A stretch of DNA of 64,000 nucleotides from Brevibacterium antiquum CNRZ 918 (GTDB lineage: Bacteria > Actinomycetota > Actinomycetes > Actinomycetales > Brevibacteriaceae). Below are positions 39,867 to 48,534 of the stretch, one piece after another (the stretch's first letter is position 1; the number at the start of each line of letters is the position of its first letter). The notes below the pieces were generated by a model. The model saw nothing but the letters and a program-made list of their open reading frames with translations, was not told the DNA's origin and made no database searches. A program made the translations under genes and the position numbers. Location: assembly GCF_900169145.1 (NCBI RefSeq), contig NZ_FXZD01000002.1:434001-498000 (forward strand). The letters are read 5' to 3'.

Positions 39867-39910
39867 CGAAGTTTCATAGCCCACCTTCAAAGCGGGGCTA
39901 TGAAACTTCG
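39867..39910. terminator. Perfect 16-bp stem-loop after the M18 peptidase gene
   Basis: CGAAGTTTCATAGCCC (39867-39882) pairs with GGGCTATGAAACTTCG (39895-39910) around a 12-base loop. Direct repeats ATCGGTC flank it at 39861-39867 and 39911-39917. Confidence 0.65.
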
Positions 39911-39941
39911 ATCGGTCAGCAACCGCGAGCGACCCCAGCGA

Positions 39942-41279
39942 TCACCCCTGCAGGAACGCCTTCGCCGCGGCGCCAAGGGACACCACGTCGTCGATGGCGA
40001 CCATTTCGCGGGCCGAGTGCATCGAATACAGTGCCGGCCCCACATCGACGGTGGTCATGCCCAGGCGGGTCGCGGTCAGCGGGCCGATCGTCGACCCACA
40101 GGGCATCGCGTTGTTGGACACGAAGTTCTGGTATTCGACCCCGGCCGCCGTGCACGCCTGTGACCACGCGGCGGTGCCCACAGCATCCGTGGCATAGCGC
40201 TGCTGGGCGTTGAGTTTCAGCAGCGGACCGCAGCCGAGGCGGGGGCGCACATGAGGATCGTGGCGTTCCGGATAGTTCGGGTGGGCGGCATGCCCCGCGT
40301 CGGAGGACACACAGATCGACGACGCGAGTGCAGCCAAGTAGTCGCTGCGCGTTGACTCCGGGAACAGGGAGGCGATGATGCGTTCGGTGACGTCGGCGAG
40401 GAACGGCCCGCAGGCACCGGAGCGTGAGTTCGATCCGATCTCCTCATGATCGAACCCGGCGAAGAGTGCAATGGAATCCAGTGAACGCGCGTCGACATCG
40501 ACCAGGGCGTTGACGCCGGCGTGGACGGACAGCAGGTTGTCCAACCTCGGCGAGGCGAAGAACTCCTCCTGGGCACCGAAGAGGCCGGGGGACTGAACAG
40601 GGATCGTGTAGACGTCGTGTCCCACGACCTGCTCAGGATCCACCTCGGCGGAGGCGGCGAGGATCTCGATGACATCGGCTTCAGCCAGGTCTGCCAGACC
40701 GATGATCGGAGTGGTGTGGCGTTGCTTGTCCAGCGTCAGCCCCTCGTTGACCTGGCGGTCGAGGTGGATGGCCAGCTGCGGGATGCGCGCGATGGGCGGG
40801 GTCTGCGCGAGGACGACGGAACCGTCTGCGAGGCTGAGCTGCCCGGCCAGCGCCAGTTCCCGGTCAAGCCACGAGTTGAGCAGCGGCCCGCCGTAGATCT
40901 CGACGCCGATCTGGCGGGTGCCCTCGGCGGTGAACTCCTCGCCCGGTTTGAGCTTGAAGGCTGGGGAATCCGTGTGAGAACCGAACACGCGGAAGCCTGG
41001 AATCGCCCCGGATGGTCCACCCGAGTCAACATCGGAGGCACCAGCTTTGCTAGCTGGAGTCCGCCATGCGATGATCGCACCGTCGCGAATGACATAGTGG
41101 CCCTGACCAGGCTCGAGTGACCATTTCTTCCGCTCGTCGAGTCGGAGGAAACCTGCGGACTCCAATCGTGCGGCCGCCGTCGCGGTGGCATGATAGGAGC
41201 TGGGAGAAGAATTGATGAAGTCTCTCAGATCGACTGCGACCTGGGTTTTCGTACGTGATGTCACGGGCGATGTACTCAT
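39942..41279 (-). CDS. M18-family aminopeptidase
   Basis: A 445-residue dinuclear metallo-aminopeptidase. Family features: the metal-binding histidine in VFGSHTDSPAFKLKP, GGPLLNSWLDRELALAG, the catalytic EE in FAGFDHEEIGSNSRSGA, SSDAGHAAHPNYP and GCGPLLKLNAQQRYATDA. It cleaves N-terminal residues from peptides in the cytoplasm. The ATG at 41279 follows TAGGCT by 6 bases, favouring a leaderless transcript over the GTG at 41285. Divergent from the DUF1684 gene. Confidence 0.93.
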   Translation of the reverse strand: MSTSPVTSRTKTQVAVDLRDFINSSPSSYHATATAAARLESAGFLRLDERKKWSLEPGQGHYVIRDGAIIAWRTPASKAGASDVDSGGPSGAIPGFRVFGSHTDSPAFKLKPGEEFTAEGTRQIGVEIYGGPLLNSWLDRELALAGQLSLADGSVVLAQTPPIARIPQLAIHLDRQVNEGLTLDKQRHTTPIIGLADLAEADVIEILAASAEVDPEQVVGHDVYTIPVQSPGLFGAQEEFFASPRLDNLLSVHAGVNALVDVDARSLDSIALFAGFDHEEIGSNSRSGACGPFLADVTERIIASLFPESTRSDYLAALASSICVSSDAGHAAHPNYPERHDPHVRPRLGCGPLLKLNAQQRYATDAVGTAAWSQACTAAGVEYQNFVSNNAMPCGSTIGPLTATRLGMTTVDVGPALYSMHSAREMVAIDDVVSLGAAAKAFLQG

Positions 41280-41285
41280 TTTCAC

Positions 41286-41291
41286 AGCCTA
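41286..41291 (-). promoter_or_regulatory. -10 box of a leaderless promoter for the M18 peptidase
   Basis: On the minus strand TAGGCT is followed by 6 bases (gtgaaa) and the ATG at 41279. Confidence 0.5.
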
Positions 41292-41455
41292 TCGTTTGCG
41301 GTAGCTTTGGCCACAAGGGCATTGGGCCTCGAGTCTGCGTCGACACGGCAGCGGGTGAGGGGCTGGTGCCGCGGGAGCCATCGACTGCTCGGGCTTCATT
41401 GTTCAACGCCCGAGAACCAGCGCCGAAAAGCAACACGATGCAAGGAGTGTTCGAA

Positions 41456-42967
41456 GTGAACCAGTTCGTGACCGAATGGAACACATGGCGGGATTCTAGG
41501 AACTCGGCACTGGCGACTCCTTTCGGCTGGCTGAGCGTGTCCGGTCTGCACTGGCTCGACGAAACCACGACGTGGCCCGACGCCCCAGGAACCTTCAGAG
41601 TCGACGACGGCTGGGTCAGCGTGACCTTGGAACCCGGGACCAAAGCCGGTCCTGCTGCTGCGACCTTCGACCTCATGAGCAAGTCCGCCGAGGCGGGCCC
41701 GAACCCCGACGAAGCGTCTCCCTCCAGCTCGGCCTCGGTGCCCAGTGACACCACGATTCTGCCGAAGATCCCAGAGATCTCCGGTCCCGAGGTGCGAGTC
41801 AAAGAAAACGGGTTCAGCGCGAAGCTGCCCACCAATGGGTCCCTCCAATGGTTCACTGTCGGCAATGTGCTCTACGAACTCATCGACCGTTCTGGTCGGA
41901 TCGGAATTCGGGTGCGTGATGCCAAGTCGCCGCTGCTGGGCAAGTTCTTCGAGGTGCCCGTCTTCGACCCGGACCCCAGCTTCGTGTTCCTCGCCAAGTT
42001 CACTCCCTTCGAGACGCCGGAGGTGCACGCGATCAGCACGGCGCAAGACGACCTGAACGTGGAGACTGCGGCAGTCGGAACCGTGTCCTTCACCAGCGAA
42101 GCCGGCGAGGTGAGGCTTCTGGCCACAGGCAACCCCGCCAGCGGGCTGCAGCTCGACTTCCACGACTCCACGAATGGCGTCTCCACACCCGCGTGGAGAA
42201 CCCTGGACTTGGGCATCCCGAACCATGACGGCTCACTGGTCGTCGATTTCAACCGGGCCGTCAACTACCCATTCGCGTTCACCGCCTTCGCCACCTGCCC
42301 GGCACCGGTTGAGGGCAACGTCGTTCCCTTCGACGTCACCGCGGGAGAGCGCACCCCACCGTTCTACTTCTCCGAGGCCGGCATCAACGTGCCATTCCTG
42401 TTCTACGTGTGGTGGGACGAGGAAAGCGCCAAGGTGACCCGGCCGTGGTACGCCCGCTTCGGGGTCGACACCACACTTATCAACCCGAACCACGACGACG
42501 TTGCACAATCGCTGGTCGGCTTCGACGGCGTCGCCATGTCCGGAGGGGACCTCGCCCCACTGACTCGCAAGGCGAGGTCGCACCTGGTCAAGGTCGCGAC
42601 AGAGGCACTGACCTCCCGCATCCCCGTGATCGGCATCGGCGCCTATGCCGAGTTCGTCGTCCGAGCACAGCGCGAACTGCGCGAATCCGAGGGGTACGCC
42701 GACGGCATCGAGCAGGAGTACTCGGGCACCGATGGCAAGCTGCTCATCGTGATGAACAATGAGCTGATGCCGCAGCGCGCCGGATTCGACGTTGTCCACA
42801 CCGATGCCAGCGGCCTCCTCTACGTCGAGATGCCTTATGACATCCCACTGGAATCAGACTTCTCCGAGGTCGACGAGTTCGAGGCCGCGATGCACGCGGA
42901 TGCCCCGATCAACAGCTGGGAAGAATTCGACTACCGCATGGTCTGCCTCATCCGCCAGCACCGCTGA
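41456..42967 (+). CDS. DUF1684 protein with a degenerate glutamine-amidotransferase-like C-terminal domain
   Basis: A 503-residue protein. Residues 1-295 are a DUF1684 domain: FVTEWNTWRDSRN, TPFGWLSVSGLHWLDE and the conserved end VDFNRAVNYPFAFTAFATCP. Typical DUF1684 proteins end there. Residues about 300-503 resemble a class I glutamine amidotransferase fold: ARFGVDTTLINPN, LVGFDGVAMSGGDLAPL, then IPVIGIGAYAEFVVRAQ in place of the catalytic GICLGxQ. The Cys nucleophile is missing. The GTG start has AAGGAG 8 bases upstream; the long upstream frame is not supported. Function unknown. Confidence 0.75.
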   Translation: MNQFVTEWNTWRDSRNSALATPFGWLSVSGLHWLDETTTWPDAPGTFRVDDGWVSVTLEPGTKAGPAAATFDLMSKSAEAGPNPDEASPSSSASVPSDTTILPKIPEISGPEVRVKENGFSAKLPTNGSLQWFTVGNVLYELIDRSGRIGIRVRDAKSPLLGKFFEVPVFDPDPSFVFLAKFTPFETPEVHAISTAQDDLNVETAAVGTVSFTSEAGEVRLLATGNPASGLQLDFHDSTNGVSTPAWRTLDLGIPNHDGSLVVDFNRAVNYPFAFTAFATCPAPVEGNVVPFDVTAGERTPPFYFSEAGINVPFLFYVWWDEESAKVTRPWYARFGVDTTLINPNHDDVAQSLVGFDGVAMSGGDLAPLTRKARSHLVKVATEALTSRIPVIGIGAYAEFVVRAQRELRESEGYADGIEQEYSGTDGKLLIVMNNELMPQRAGFDVVHTDASGLLYVEMPYDIPLESDFSEVDEFEAAMHADAPINSWEEFDYRMVCLIRQHR

Positions 42968-43016
42968 GCCGAGGGAGAGCCCCTGAGAGAGTACAGGGTT
43001 GCTTGTGCTCGCACTC

Positions 43017-43091
43017 TCCCACAACTACCTGACGGCGGCCCAGCAACCTCGCGCAAGGTTGCTGGGCCGCCGTCAGGTAGTTTTAGTGGGA
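43017..43091. terminator. Very long bidirectional terminator hairpin
   Basis: A perfect 27-bp stem (43023-43049 with 43056-43082) closes on a 6-base loop; an outer TCCCAC/GTGGGA pair extends it, with TTTT on the plus-strand exit. It separates the converging DUF1684 and M13 peptidase genes. Confidence 0.8.
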
Positions 43092-43163
43092 CAGCCCAGC
43101 TAGCCAGCAAATCCAGCTAGCCAGCCTGGCCGCCAGTCCGCTTCATCAAGCCTCTACCAGGCT

Positions 43164-45110
43164 CTACCAGATGGTGACGCGCTCCTCGGGAGCCAGGTAC
43201 ATGCCGTCGGATTCTGTGACGCCGTAGGTGTCGTGGAAGGCGGTCATGTTCTTCACGACCTGGTTGCAGCGGAACTCCTCCGGTGCGTGCGGGTCGATGC
43301 TCAGCCGTCGCACGCGCTCCTCGGTGCGCATCTTCGCCCGCCAGGCCTTCGCCCAGGCCTCGAAGAAGGTTGCAGCTTCATCCGACGAGGGCTCCCGTTC
43401 AAGCTCCAGCTCAAGTGCCTTCCAGCCGATGGACAGTCCGCCGAGGTCTCCGATGTTCTCACCCACGGTCAGCGCGCCGTTGACGTGCTGCGCTTCGTCC
43501 AGACCGGCGGGAACAAGTGCCTCGTACTGGGCGATGAGGGCGTTGGTGCGTTCCTCGAAGCGCTCCCGATCCTCGGCCGTCCACCAGTCGACGAGGTTGC
43601 CGTCGCCGTCATAGCGTGAGCCCTGATCGTCGAAGCCGTGCCCGATCTCGTGGCCGATGACCGCGCCGATGGCACCGAAGTTCGCCGCCACATCACCGGC
43701 GGCGTCGAAGAACGGTGGCTGCAGGATCGCGGCCGGGAAGACGATCTCGTTCATCACCGGGTGGTAGTAGGCGTTGACGGTCTGCGGCGTCATCAGCCAT
43801 TCGGTGCGGTCGATCTCCTTGCCGATGCGCTTGATCTGACGCGCATGCTCGGCGCGGGCGCAGCGGCGGACGTTGCCGACCAGATCGGAGGAGTCGATCG
43901 CGGCCGGGTACTCGCGCCACACCTCGGGGTAGCCGACCTTCGGCGTGAACTTCGAGAGCTTGACCAGGGCCTTCTGCTTCGTCTCCTCACTCATCCAGTC
44001 GAGCTCGTTGATCGACTTGTCGTAGGCCTTGATGAGCATCTCGACGAGGTGGTCGATGGCGTCCTTGGCCTCCGGTGGGAACTCCTGGGCCACGTAGAGC
44101 TTGCCCACTGCCTCGCCGAGGAGGCCCTGCACCAGTCCGACACCGCGCTTCCAGCGCTCCCGCAGGGCAGGGGTGCCCGAGAGGGTGCGGGCGTTGAAGT
44201 CGAAGTTCTCCTCGACGATCTCATCGGTCAGCAGCGAGGCTGTGGCGGAGAGGACGCAGAAGCGCAGCCAGATCTTGATGGTCTCGATGTCGGTGCGCTC
44301 CCACTCCTCGGCCATGCCGGTGACGAAGGAGGGCTGGCCGATGACCAGGTAGGTCAGCTCGTCGTCGGCATCGGCGGTCAGGGTGGAGAACCAGGAGTCG
44401 AAGTCGAAGCCTGGACCCAGTTTGCGCAGCTCATCAAGGGTGACCTTGTTGTAGGTCTTCTCCGCGTCGCGGCAGGCGACCCGGTCCCAATGGTGGCGGG
44501 CCAGGGAGGTTTCGAACGCCATCACCTTGGCGGCCACCTCGGCGTCGGAGATGTTGCTCCTGGTGCCGATCCCACCGAGGGCGGACATCTTCTTCACGTG
44601 CTCGACGAACTTCACGCGCACCTCGGCGTGGTCGTCGTTGAAGTAGTAGTCCTCGTCGGGCAGGGAGATCCCGGCCTGGTCGAGGTAGAGGGCGTAGATG
44701 TCGGAGTCCTTCGCATCTGCGGTGACGTAGCCGCCGAGCACGCCGCCGATGCCTTCGACCTCGAGGCGACCGAGCAGATTCGCCAGCTCCGACTTGTCCT
44801 CGGCCGCGTCGATGGCGGCGAAGGAGGAATCGAGGGGGCTGACTCCGAGCGAGTTGATCTGCTCGAGATCCATGAACGAGGAGTACACGTCGGCGACCTT
44901 CTGGCCTTCGCTGCCCGGCTCCTGCGGAGCGTCGGTCACGGCGGTGATGATGTCGCGGACCTTGGTCTCAGCGGTGTCGAAGAGCTCGCGCATCGCGCCG
45001 TCGCCGGCACGGTCGTCGGGGATGGTGAACGAGTCGATCCATTCGCCGTTGGTGTGGCGGAACAGATCGTCCTGAGGGCGCGCCGGAGCGTGAGATGCAA
45101 CAGATGTCAT
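43164..45110 (-). CDS. M13-family zinc metallopeptidase (PepO/neprilysin-like)
   Basis: A 648-residue protein of normal M13 length. The zinc site is HEIGH in GAVIGHEIGHGFDDQG (about residue 488), with the third ligand glutamate in VGENIGDLGG. An earlier substrate-binding NAYYHPVMNEIVFPAAIL matches NAFY/NAYY of the family, and the protein ends with C-terminal VTIW. No signal peptide or membrane anchor is visible, so it probably acts in the cytoplasm on oligopeptides. TACTGT lies 6 bases before the ATG on the minus strand. Confidence 0.95.
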   Translation of the reverse strand: MTSVASHAPARPQDDLFRHTNGEWIDSFTIPDDRAGDGAMRELFDTAETKVRDIITAVTDAPQEPGSEGQKVADVYSSFMDLEQINSLGVSPLDSSFAAIDAAEDKSELANLLGRLEVEGIGGVLGGYVTADAKDSDIYALYLDQAGISLPDEDYYFNDDHAEVRVKFVEHVKKMSALGGIGTRSNISDAEVAAKVMAFETSLARHHWDRVACRDAEKTYNKVTLDELRKLGPGFDFDSWFSTLTADADDELTYLVIGQPSFVTGMAEEWERTDIETIKIWLRFCVLSATASLLTDEIVEENFDFNARTLSGTPALRERWKRGVGLVQGLLGEAVGKLYVAQEFPPEAKDAIDHLVEMLIKAYDKSINELDWMSEETKQKALVKLSKFTPKVGYPEVWREYPAAIDSSDLVGNVRRCARAEHARQIKRIGKEIDRTEWLMTPQTVNAYYHPVMNEIVFPAAILQPPFFDAAGDVAANFGAIGAVIGHEIGHGFDDQGSRYDGDGNLVDWWTAEDRERFEERTNALIAQYEALVPAGLDEAQHVNGALTVGENIGDLGGLSIGWKALELELEREPSSDEAATFFEAWAKAWRAKMRTEERVRRLSIDPHAPEEFRCNQVVKNMTAFHDTYGVTESDGMYLAPEERVTIW

Positions 45111-45116
45111 GGTGCA

Positions 45117-45122
45117 ACAGTA
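45117..45122 (-). promoter_or_regulatory. -10 box of a leaderless promoter for the M13 peptidase
   Basis: On the minus strand TACTGT is followed by 6 bases (tgcacc) and the ATG at 45110. Confidence 0.5.
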
Positions 45123-45205
45123 TCGTGATCAACAGGCACAATGGTCAGGAGTCACCGGGGCGAATGTGGCCCGATGGCCCGCCCCAGTTCGACGAGGAGG
45201 AACGT

Positions 45206-45721
45206 ATGAGTCTCGCATCCGTGGTGTTCGTGTGCACGGGCAATATCTGTCGTTCGGTCACGGCCGAGCGTGTGCTCCAGCATCACCTGGCCCGCGCCGG
45301 CGTCGAGGCGGTCGTGGACTCGGCCGGCATCAGTGATGAGGAGGCCGGCAACCCCATCGACCCCACCCAGGCTCGGGTGCTGAGAACCGCCGGTTACCGC
45401 ACCGAGGCTCATGTCGCCCGCCAGATCACTCCCGAACGGTTGGCCGAGCGAGACGTGGCGATCGCGATGACCCGCAGGCATTACCGCGCCCTGCAGAAGC
45501 TCATCGAAGACCTCCCCGCCGAGGTGGCCCCGAAGCTGCGTATGCTGCGCGAATTCGATCCGCGGGTGGTTGGGGAAGAGACCGCCGATGCCCCGGCACC
45601 GGACGTCGCCGACCCGTGGGCGGGGCAAATGAAGGATTTCGAAGAAACTGTTGAGACAATAGAGGTGTCCGTGCCGGGAATCACAGACTATCTGCACTCT
45701 TTGGCCGAGCAGACTCGGTGA
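45206..45721 (+). CDS. Low-molecular-weight protein-tyrosine phosphatase
   Basis: A 171-residue phosphatase. The P-loop C-x5-R-S is at the N-terminus in VFVCTGNICRSVTAE, and the general-acid DP motif is in PDVADPWAGQMKDFEE. Such enzymes dephosphorylate tyrosine kinases or secreted targets and resemble arsenate reductases. The ATG has GAGGAGGA upstream. It is followed after 32 bases by copC on the same strand; any functional link between the two is unclear. Confidence 0.92.
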   Translation: MSLASVVFVCTGNICRSVTAERVLQHHLARAGVEAVVDSAGISDEEAGNPIDPTQARVLRTAGYRTEAHVARQITPERLAERDVAIAMTRRHYRALQKLIEDLPAEVAPKLRMLREFDPRVVGEETADAPAPDVADPWAGQMKDFEETVETIEVSVPGITDYLHSLAEQTR

Positions 45722-45753
45722 TACTGAAGGTATTCGTTGAAGGAGAATTTCAC

Positions 45754-46401
45754 ATGACTCGAACCACGTGGTCCGCTCTCAAGCTCGGCTTCGCCGCACT
45801 GCTGGTGGCTGCCTTGAGTGTCTTTGCATTCGCCCCGGCCAGTGCCCACGACCAGCTCGTCTCCTCGACGCCTGAGGATGGATCGAAGCTCGATCAGCAG
45901 CCGGAATGGATCGAAATGACCTTCTCCGGTGACATCCAAGAGGTCGGTTCAGAGGTCAAGGTCGTCACCGATGGCACGGATGTCTCTGCCGGTGAGCTCA
46001 CCGTTGACGGCAAGAAACTCAGCTCGGCTCTGCCCGACAATCTCAAGCCCGGCGACTACACGGTCACCTGGCGCGTGGTCTCCCAGGACGGCCACCCGAT
46101 CTCCGGTGACTTCGACTTCACCATCGCCGATGCCGAAGGCGCCGGCGGCTCGGTCGAAGAATCCTCACAGGCCGGACTCGGCGGCGGAGTCGTCGACGAG
46201 CCGGGCAAGAACACCGAGGAGCGTGGCGAGATCGGCGAGTCGACCGGCAGCGACTCCGGCATGTCGACCCCGATGATCGTACTGCTGGGCGTCGGCGGAC
46301 TGGCCATCATCGTCATCGTCGTCCTCCTCATGCGCCGTAAGGCCCAGGGTCTGCCCGGCACCAAGAACGACGACTCGGGAGACGGTCCGAAGCGCGACTG
46401 A
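45754..46401 (+). CDS. CopC-domain copper-binding protein with C-terminal membrane anchor
   Basis: A 215-residue protein. A signal peptide ends APASA, leaving His as the mature N-terminus (HDQLVSSTPEDGSKL), and VSQDGHPISGDFDF supplies the D-G-H. Together these form the Cu(II) site typical of CopC. A disordered acidic linker leads to a single membrane helix (MIVLLGVGGLAIIVIVVLLM) and a short charged tail. AAGGAG precedes the ATG. It presumably binds copper at the outer face; no CopD permease or copper ATPase is nearby. Confidence 0.9.
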   Translation: MTRTTWSALKLGFAALLVAALSVFAFAPASAHDQLVSSTPEDGSKLDQQPEWIEMTFSGDIQEVGSEVKVVTDGTDVSAGELTVDGKKLSSALPDNLKPGDYTVTWRVVSQDGHPISGDFDFTIADAEGAGGSVEESSQAGLGGGVVDEPGKNTEERGEIGESTGSDSGMSTPMIVLLGVGGLAIIVIVVLLMRRKAQGLPGTKNDDSGDGPKRD

Positions 46402-46434
46402 GTTTGTGACGTGATGCGTGCAGGGCACGTAATC

Positions 46435-46483
46435 CACAGAGCGGGGCCCCGGGAGTGATGAACTTCCGGGGCCCCGCTCTGTG
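46435..46483. terminator. Bidirectional terminator: 18-bp perfect stem
   Basis: CACAGAGCGGGGCCCCGG (46435-46452) pairs with 46466-46483 around a 13-base loop, between the converging copC and MFS genes. Confidence 0.8.
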
Positions 46484-46525
46484 CTGGTAGTGCGGCGTGG
46501 ACGCGCTGGCCTGGCCGCGCGTGCG

Positions 46526-47917
46526 TCAGGCGGCTGTACGGTTGCCGCGCGCTCGGTCGGCGAGCAGGCCGATGAGCACCGCGACACACCCGATCGCTGA
46601 AATCGCGAGGGCCAGGAAGATGCCGTCCGCGTTCGGATGGCCATCTGCACCCAGGTGTGCGGCCAGCACCGCCCCGGAGATCGCGCTGCCGAAGGAACCG
46701 CCGACGGTGCGCAGCACCTGATTGAAGCTGACCGCACTGCCCAATTCCTCAGTTGCGACCGTGCGGGCGATGAGCGCTGGCATGGCGGCATAGGTGGTGC
46801 CGACACCCATCCCGACGACGAACATTCCGATCAGGATTTCCCAGAGCTCGGTGTGAGCGAAGAGGAGCAGCACCGATGACGCGGTGACCAGAGTTGCGCC
46901 CAGCGGCAGCAGGGTCGTCATCTGAATCCGCTTCGTCAGATGTCGAACAAGACGGTTGGCGAGGAAGCTGCCGACAGAGAACGGAAGCATCACGAAGCCG
47001 GCCCAGAACACCGGCAGGGAGACACCGTAGCCGGTCTCACTCGGCGCCTGCGCGATGATGCTGCCGATCGAGAGCACCATGTACATCACTGTGCCGAGGG
47101 TGATGGCCGTGAGGTTCGCGACGAGTGCGTCCGGGCTGCGGAGGACCCGAAGGTTGATGAGCGGATGCTTGACCCTCAGCTCCAGCAGGACCCAGATCGT
47201 GAGCAGGACGAGCGCGACCGCGAAGCAGCTCAGGGTCGCCGGGGTCGCCCACCCCCAGGTCTCTCCTTCGCTGACTCCGAGCAGCAGTGTCGCGAGTCCG
47301 AAGGCGAGCACTGTCGCACCGGGGACGTCGAAGCGGACACGCGGTGCCTGGGTGTCTGGTCCCGATGGGACGGCGACGATCACGACGATCATGGCTGTGG
47401 CGACGAAGAGCGCTGCGAACCAGAACGCGAACTGATAGTCCAGCGATCCCGCGATAAGTCCCGTCAGGGGATACCCGATGCCCATTCCCGTCGACACGGT
47501 CACCGACAAGCTGGCGATGCCGCGCGTGCTCTTCTCCACAGGCAGATACCGGCGGGCAAGTGCGATCGTCATGGGCACGATGCCGTAGCTCAGTCCCTGC
47601 AGCGCGCGCCCGATGAGGAAGACCGCAAAGTTGTTGGCAAGAGCGGCGACCACCGAACCGACCAGGATGATGGTGAGAGCGCCGACGAGGAGTCTCTTCT
47701 TATGCGGGCCATCGCTGAGGCGGCCCATCACCGGGGTGACGATCGCGCCGACGAGCAGGTTGATCGTGAGCATCCATTGTGCGGCGCTGATCGAGACATG
47801 GAATTCTGTCGAGATCGTCGGTACGAGGAGCATGCCCAGCGAGCTGACGACCGCCGTCGACAGTGCCGCATAGACGAGCGCGGGAAGCAGTCGACCGCCT
47901 GGTTGAGGCTCACTCAT
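46526..47917 (-). CDS. MFS drug-efflux transporter (DHA2/EmrB-like)
   Basis: A 463-residue, roughly 14-helix transporter. The first loop has VTPVMGRLSDGPHKKRLLVG (motif A) and helix 5 has a motif-C-like STGMGIGYPLTGLIAG, typical of proton-coupled drug exporters. The ATG at 47917 lies inside the end of the marR gene (8-base overlap) with GCAGGAG upstream, so the two are translationally coupled. The upstream frame extension lies in marR antisense to nothing real. Likely substrate: a toxic compound sensed by the MarR protein. Confidence 0.88.
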   Translation of the reverse strand: MSEPQPGGRLLPALVYAALSTAVVSSLGMLLVPTISTEFHVSISAAQWMLTINLLVGAIVTPVMGRLSDGPHKKRLLVGALTIILVGSVVAALANNFAVFLIGRALQGLSYGIVPMTIALARRYLPVEKSTRGIASLSVTVSTGMGIGYPLTGLIAGSLDYQFAFWFAALFVATAMIVVIVAVPSGPDTQAPRVRFDVPGATVLAFGLATLLLGVSEGETWGWATPATLSCFAVALVLLTIWVLLELRVKHPLINLRVLRSPDALVANLTAITLGTVMYMVLSIGSIIAQAPSETGYGVSLPVFWAGFVMLPFSVGSFLANRLVRHLTKRIQMTTLLPLGATLVTASSVLLLFAHTELWEILIGMFVVGMGVGTTYAAMPALIARTVATEELGSAVSFNQVLRTVGGSFGSAISGAVLAAHLGADGHPNADGIFLALAISAIGCVAVLIGLLADRARGNRTAA

Positions 47918-48335
47918 CCACGGACTCCTGCATGAGTTTGCGCAGCACGGGAACTGCCGCCGACAGTGTCGCACGCTCGGAGGCATCGAGATGTTCGACA
48001 AGCGCGTCGGCGAACCACCGAGTACCGGCCTCATGTTCGCTCTCGAGAGCGCTGCGCCCCGTCTCGGTGATTTGGACGCGGACCTTGCGACGGTCGACGT
48101 CGTCTCGTGCCCGGGTGACATAGGACAGCTCTTCCAGCTCGCGCAGTGCCACGGCGACCGCCTGCGGAGTGATCCGCTCTGCTACTGAGAGTTCGGATGC
48201 CGTGGCCGGTCCCCGTTCGTTCAGGTGAGTGAGGATGCCGGACTTCCCTCGGGAGGTCGTCCGTTCCGCGTAGAAGCGGCGGATGAGCGGACGGAGCGCG
48301 CTGCGGAACTCGGCAGCAAGGTTCGGATCGGGCAT
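47910..48335 (-). CDS. MarR-family transcriptional regulator
   Basis: A 141-residue winged-HTH protein. The HTH is in SGILTHLNERGPATASELSV with ERITPQAVAVALRELEEL, and the wing has ARDDVDRRKVRVQITETGR. It most likely represses itself and the coupled MFS gene and is released by the exported compound. The ATG at 48335 follows TACAAT by 6 bases; an upstream TTG is unlikely. A palindromic operator overlaps this promoter. Confidence 0.9.
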   Translation of the reverse strand: MPDPNLAAEFRSALRPLIRRFYAERTTSRGKSGILTHLNERGPATASELSVAERITPQAVAVALRELEELSYVTRARDDVDRRKVRVQITETGRSALESEHEAGTRWFADALVEHLDASERATLSAAVPVLRKLMQESVDE

Positions 48336-48341
48336 TACCTC

Positions 48342-48364
48342 ATTGTACAAACAAATTGATCAAT
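48342..48364. promoter_or_regulatory. MarR operator over the marR-MFS promoter
   Basis: ATTGTACAA (48342-48350) and TTGATCAAT (48356-48364) form an imperfect inverted repeat of two smaller palindromes. The left arm contains the minus-strand -10 TACAAT. Confidence 0.65.
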
Positions 48365-48534
48365 CTACTTGCCTATTCCGGAGTGAACGGTCACAGAGGC
48401 ACGGGAAGCGCTAAGCCGCACGGACCAGCAACGTGACTACAACGGGACAGCAGAGTCGGAATAGAACTACGTCGAGCCGCTGTTGTCCCTGGTAACTGAT
48501 CTTTCTACTTTCTCGAACGAAGGGCCGCATCGCT

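Noticed and set aside
43638-45128. 496-codon plus-strand ORF opposite the M13 peptidase gene
   Set aside because: Shadow frame of a clear metallopeptidase; the translation is low-complexity Val/Leu/Gly/Asp text.
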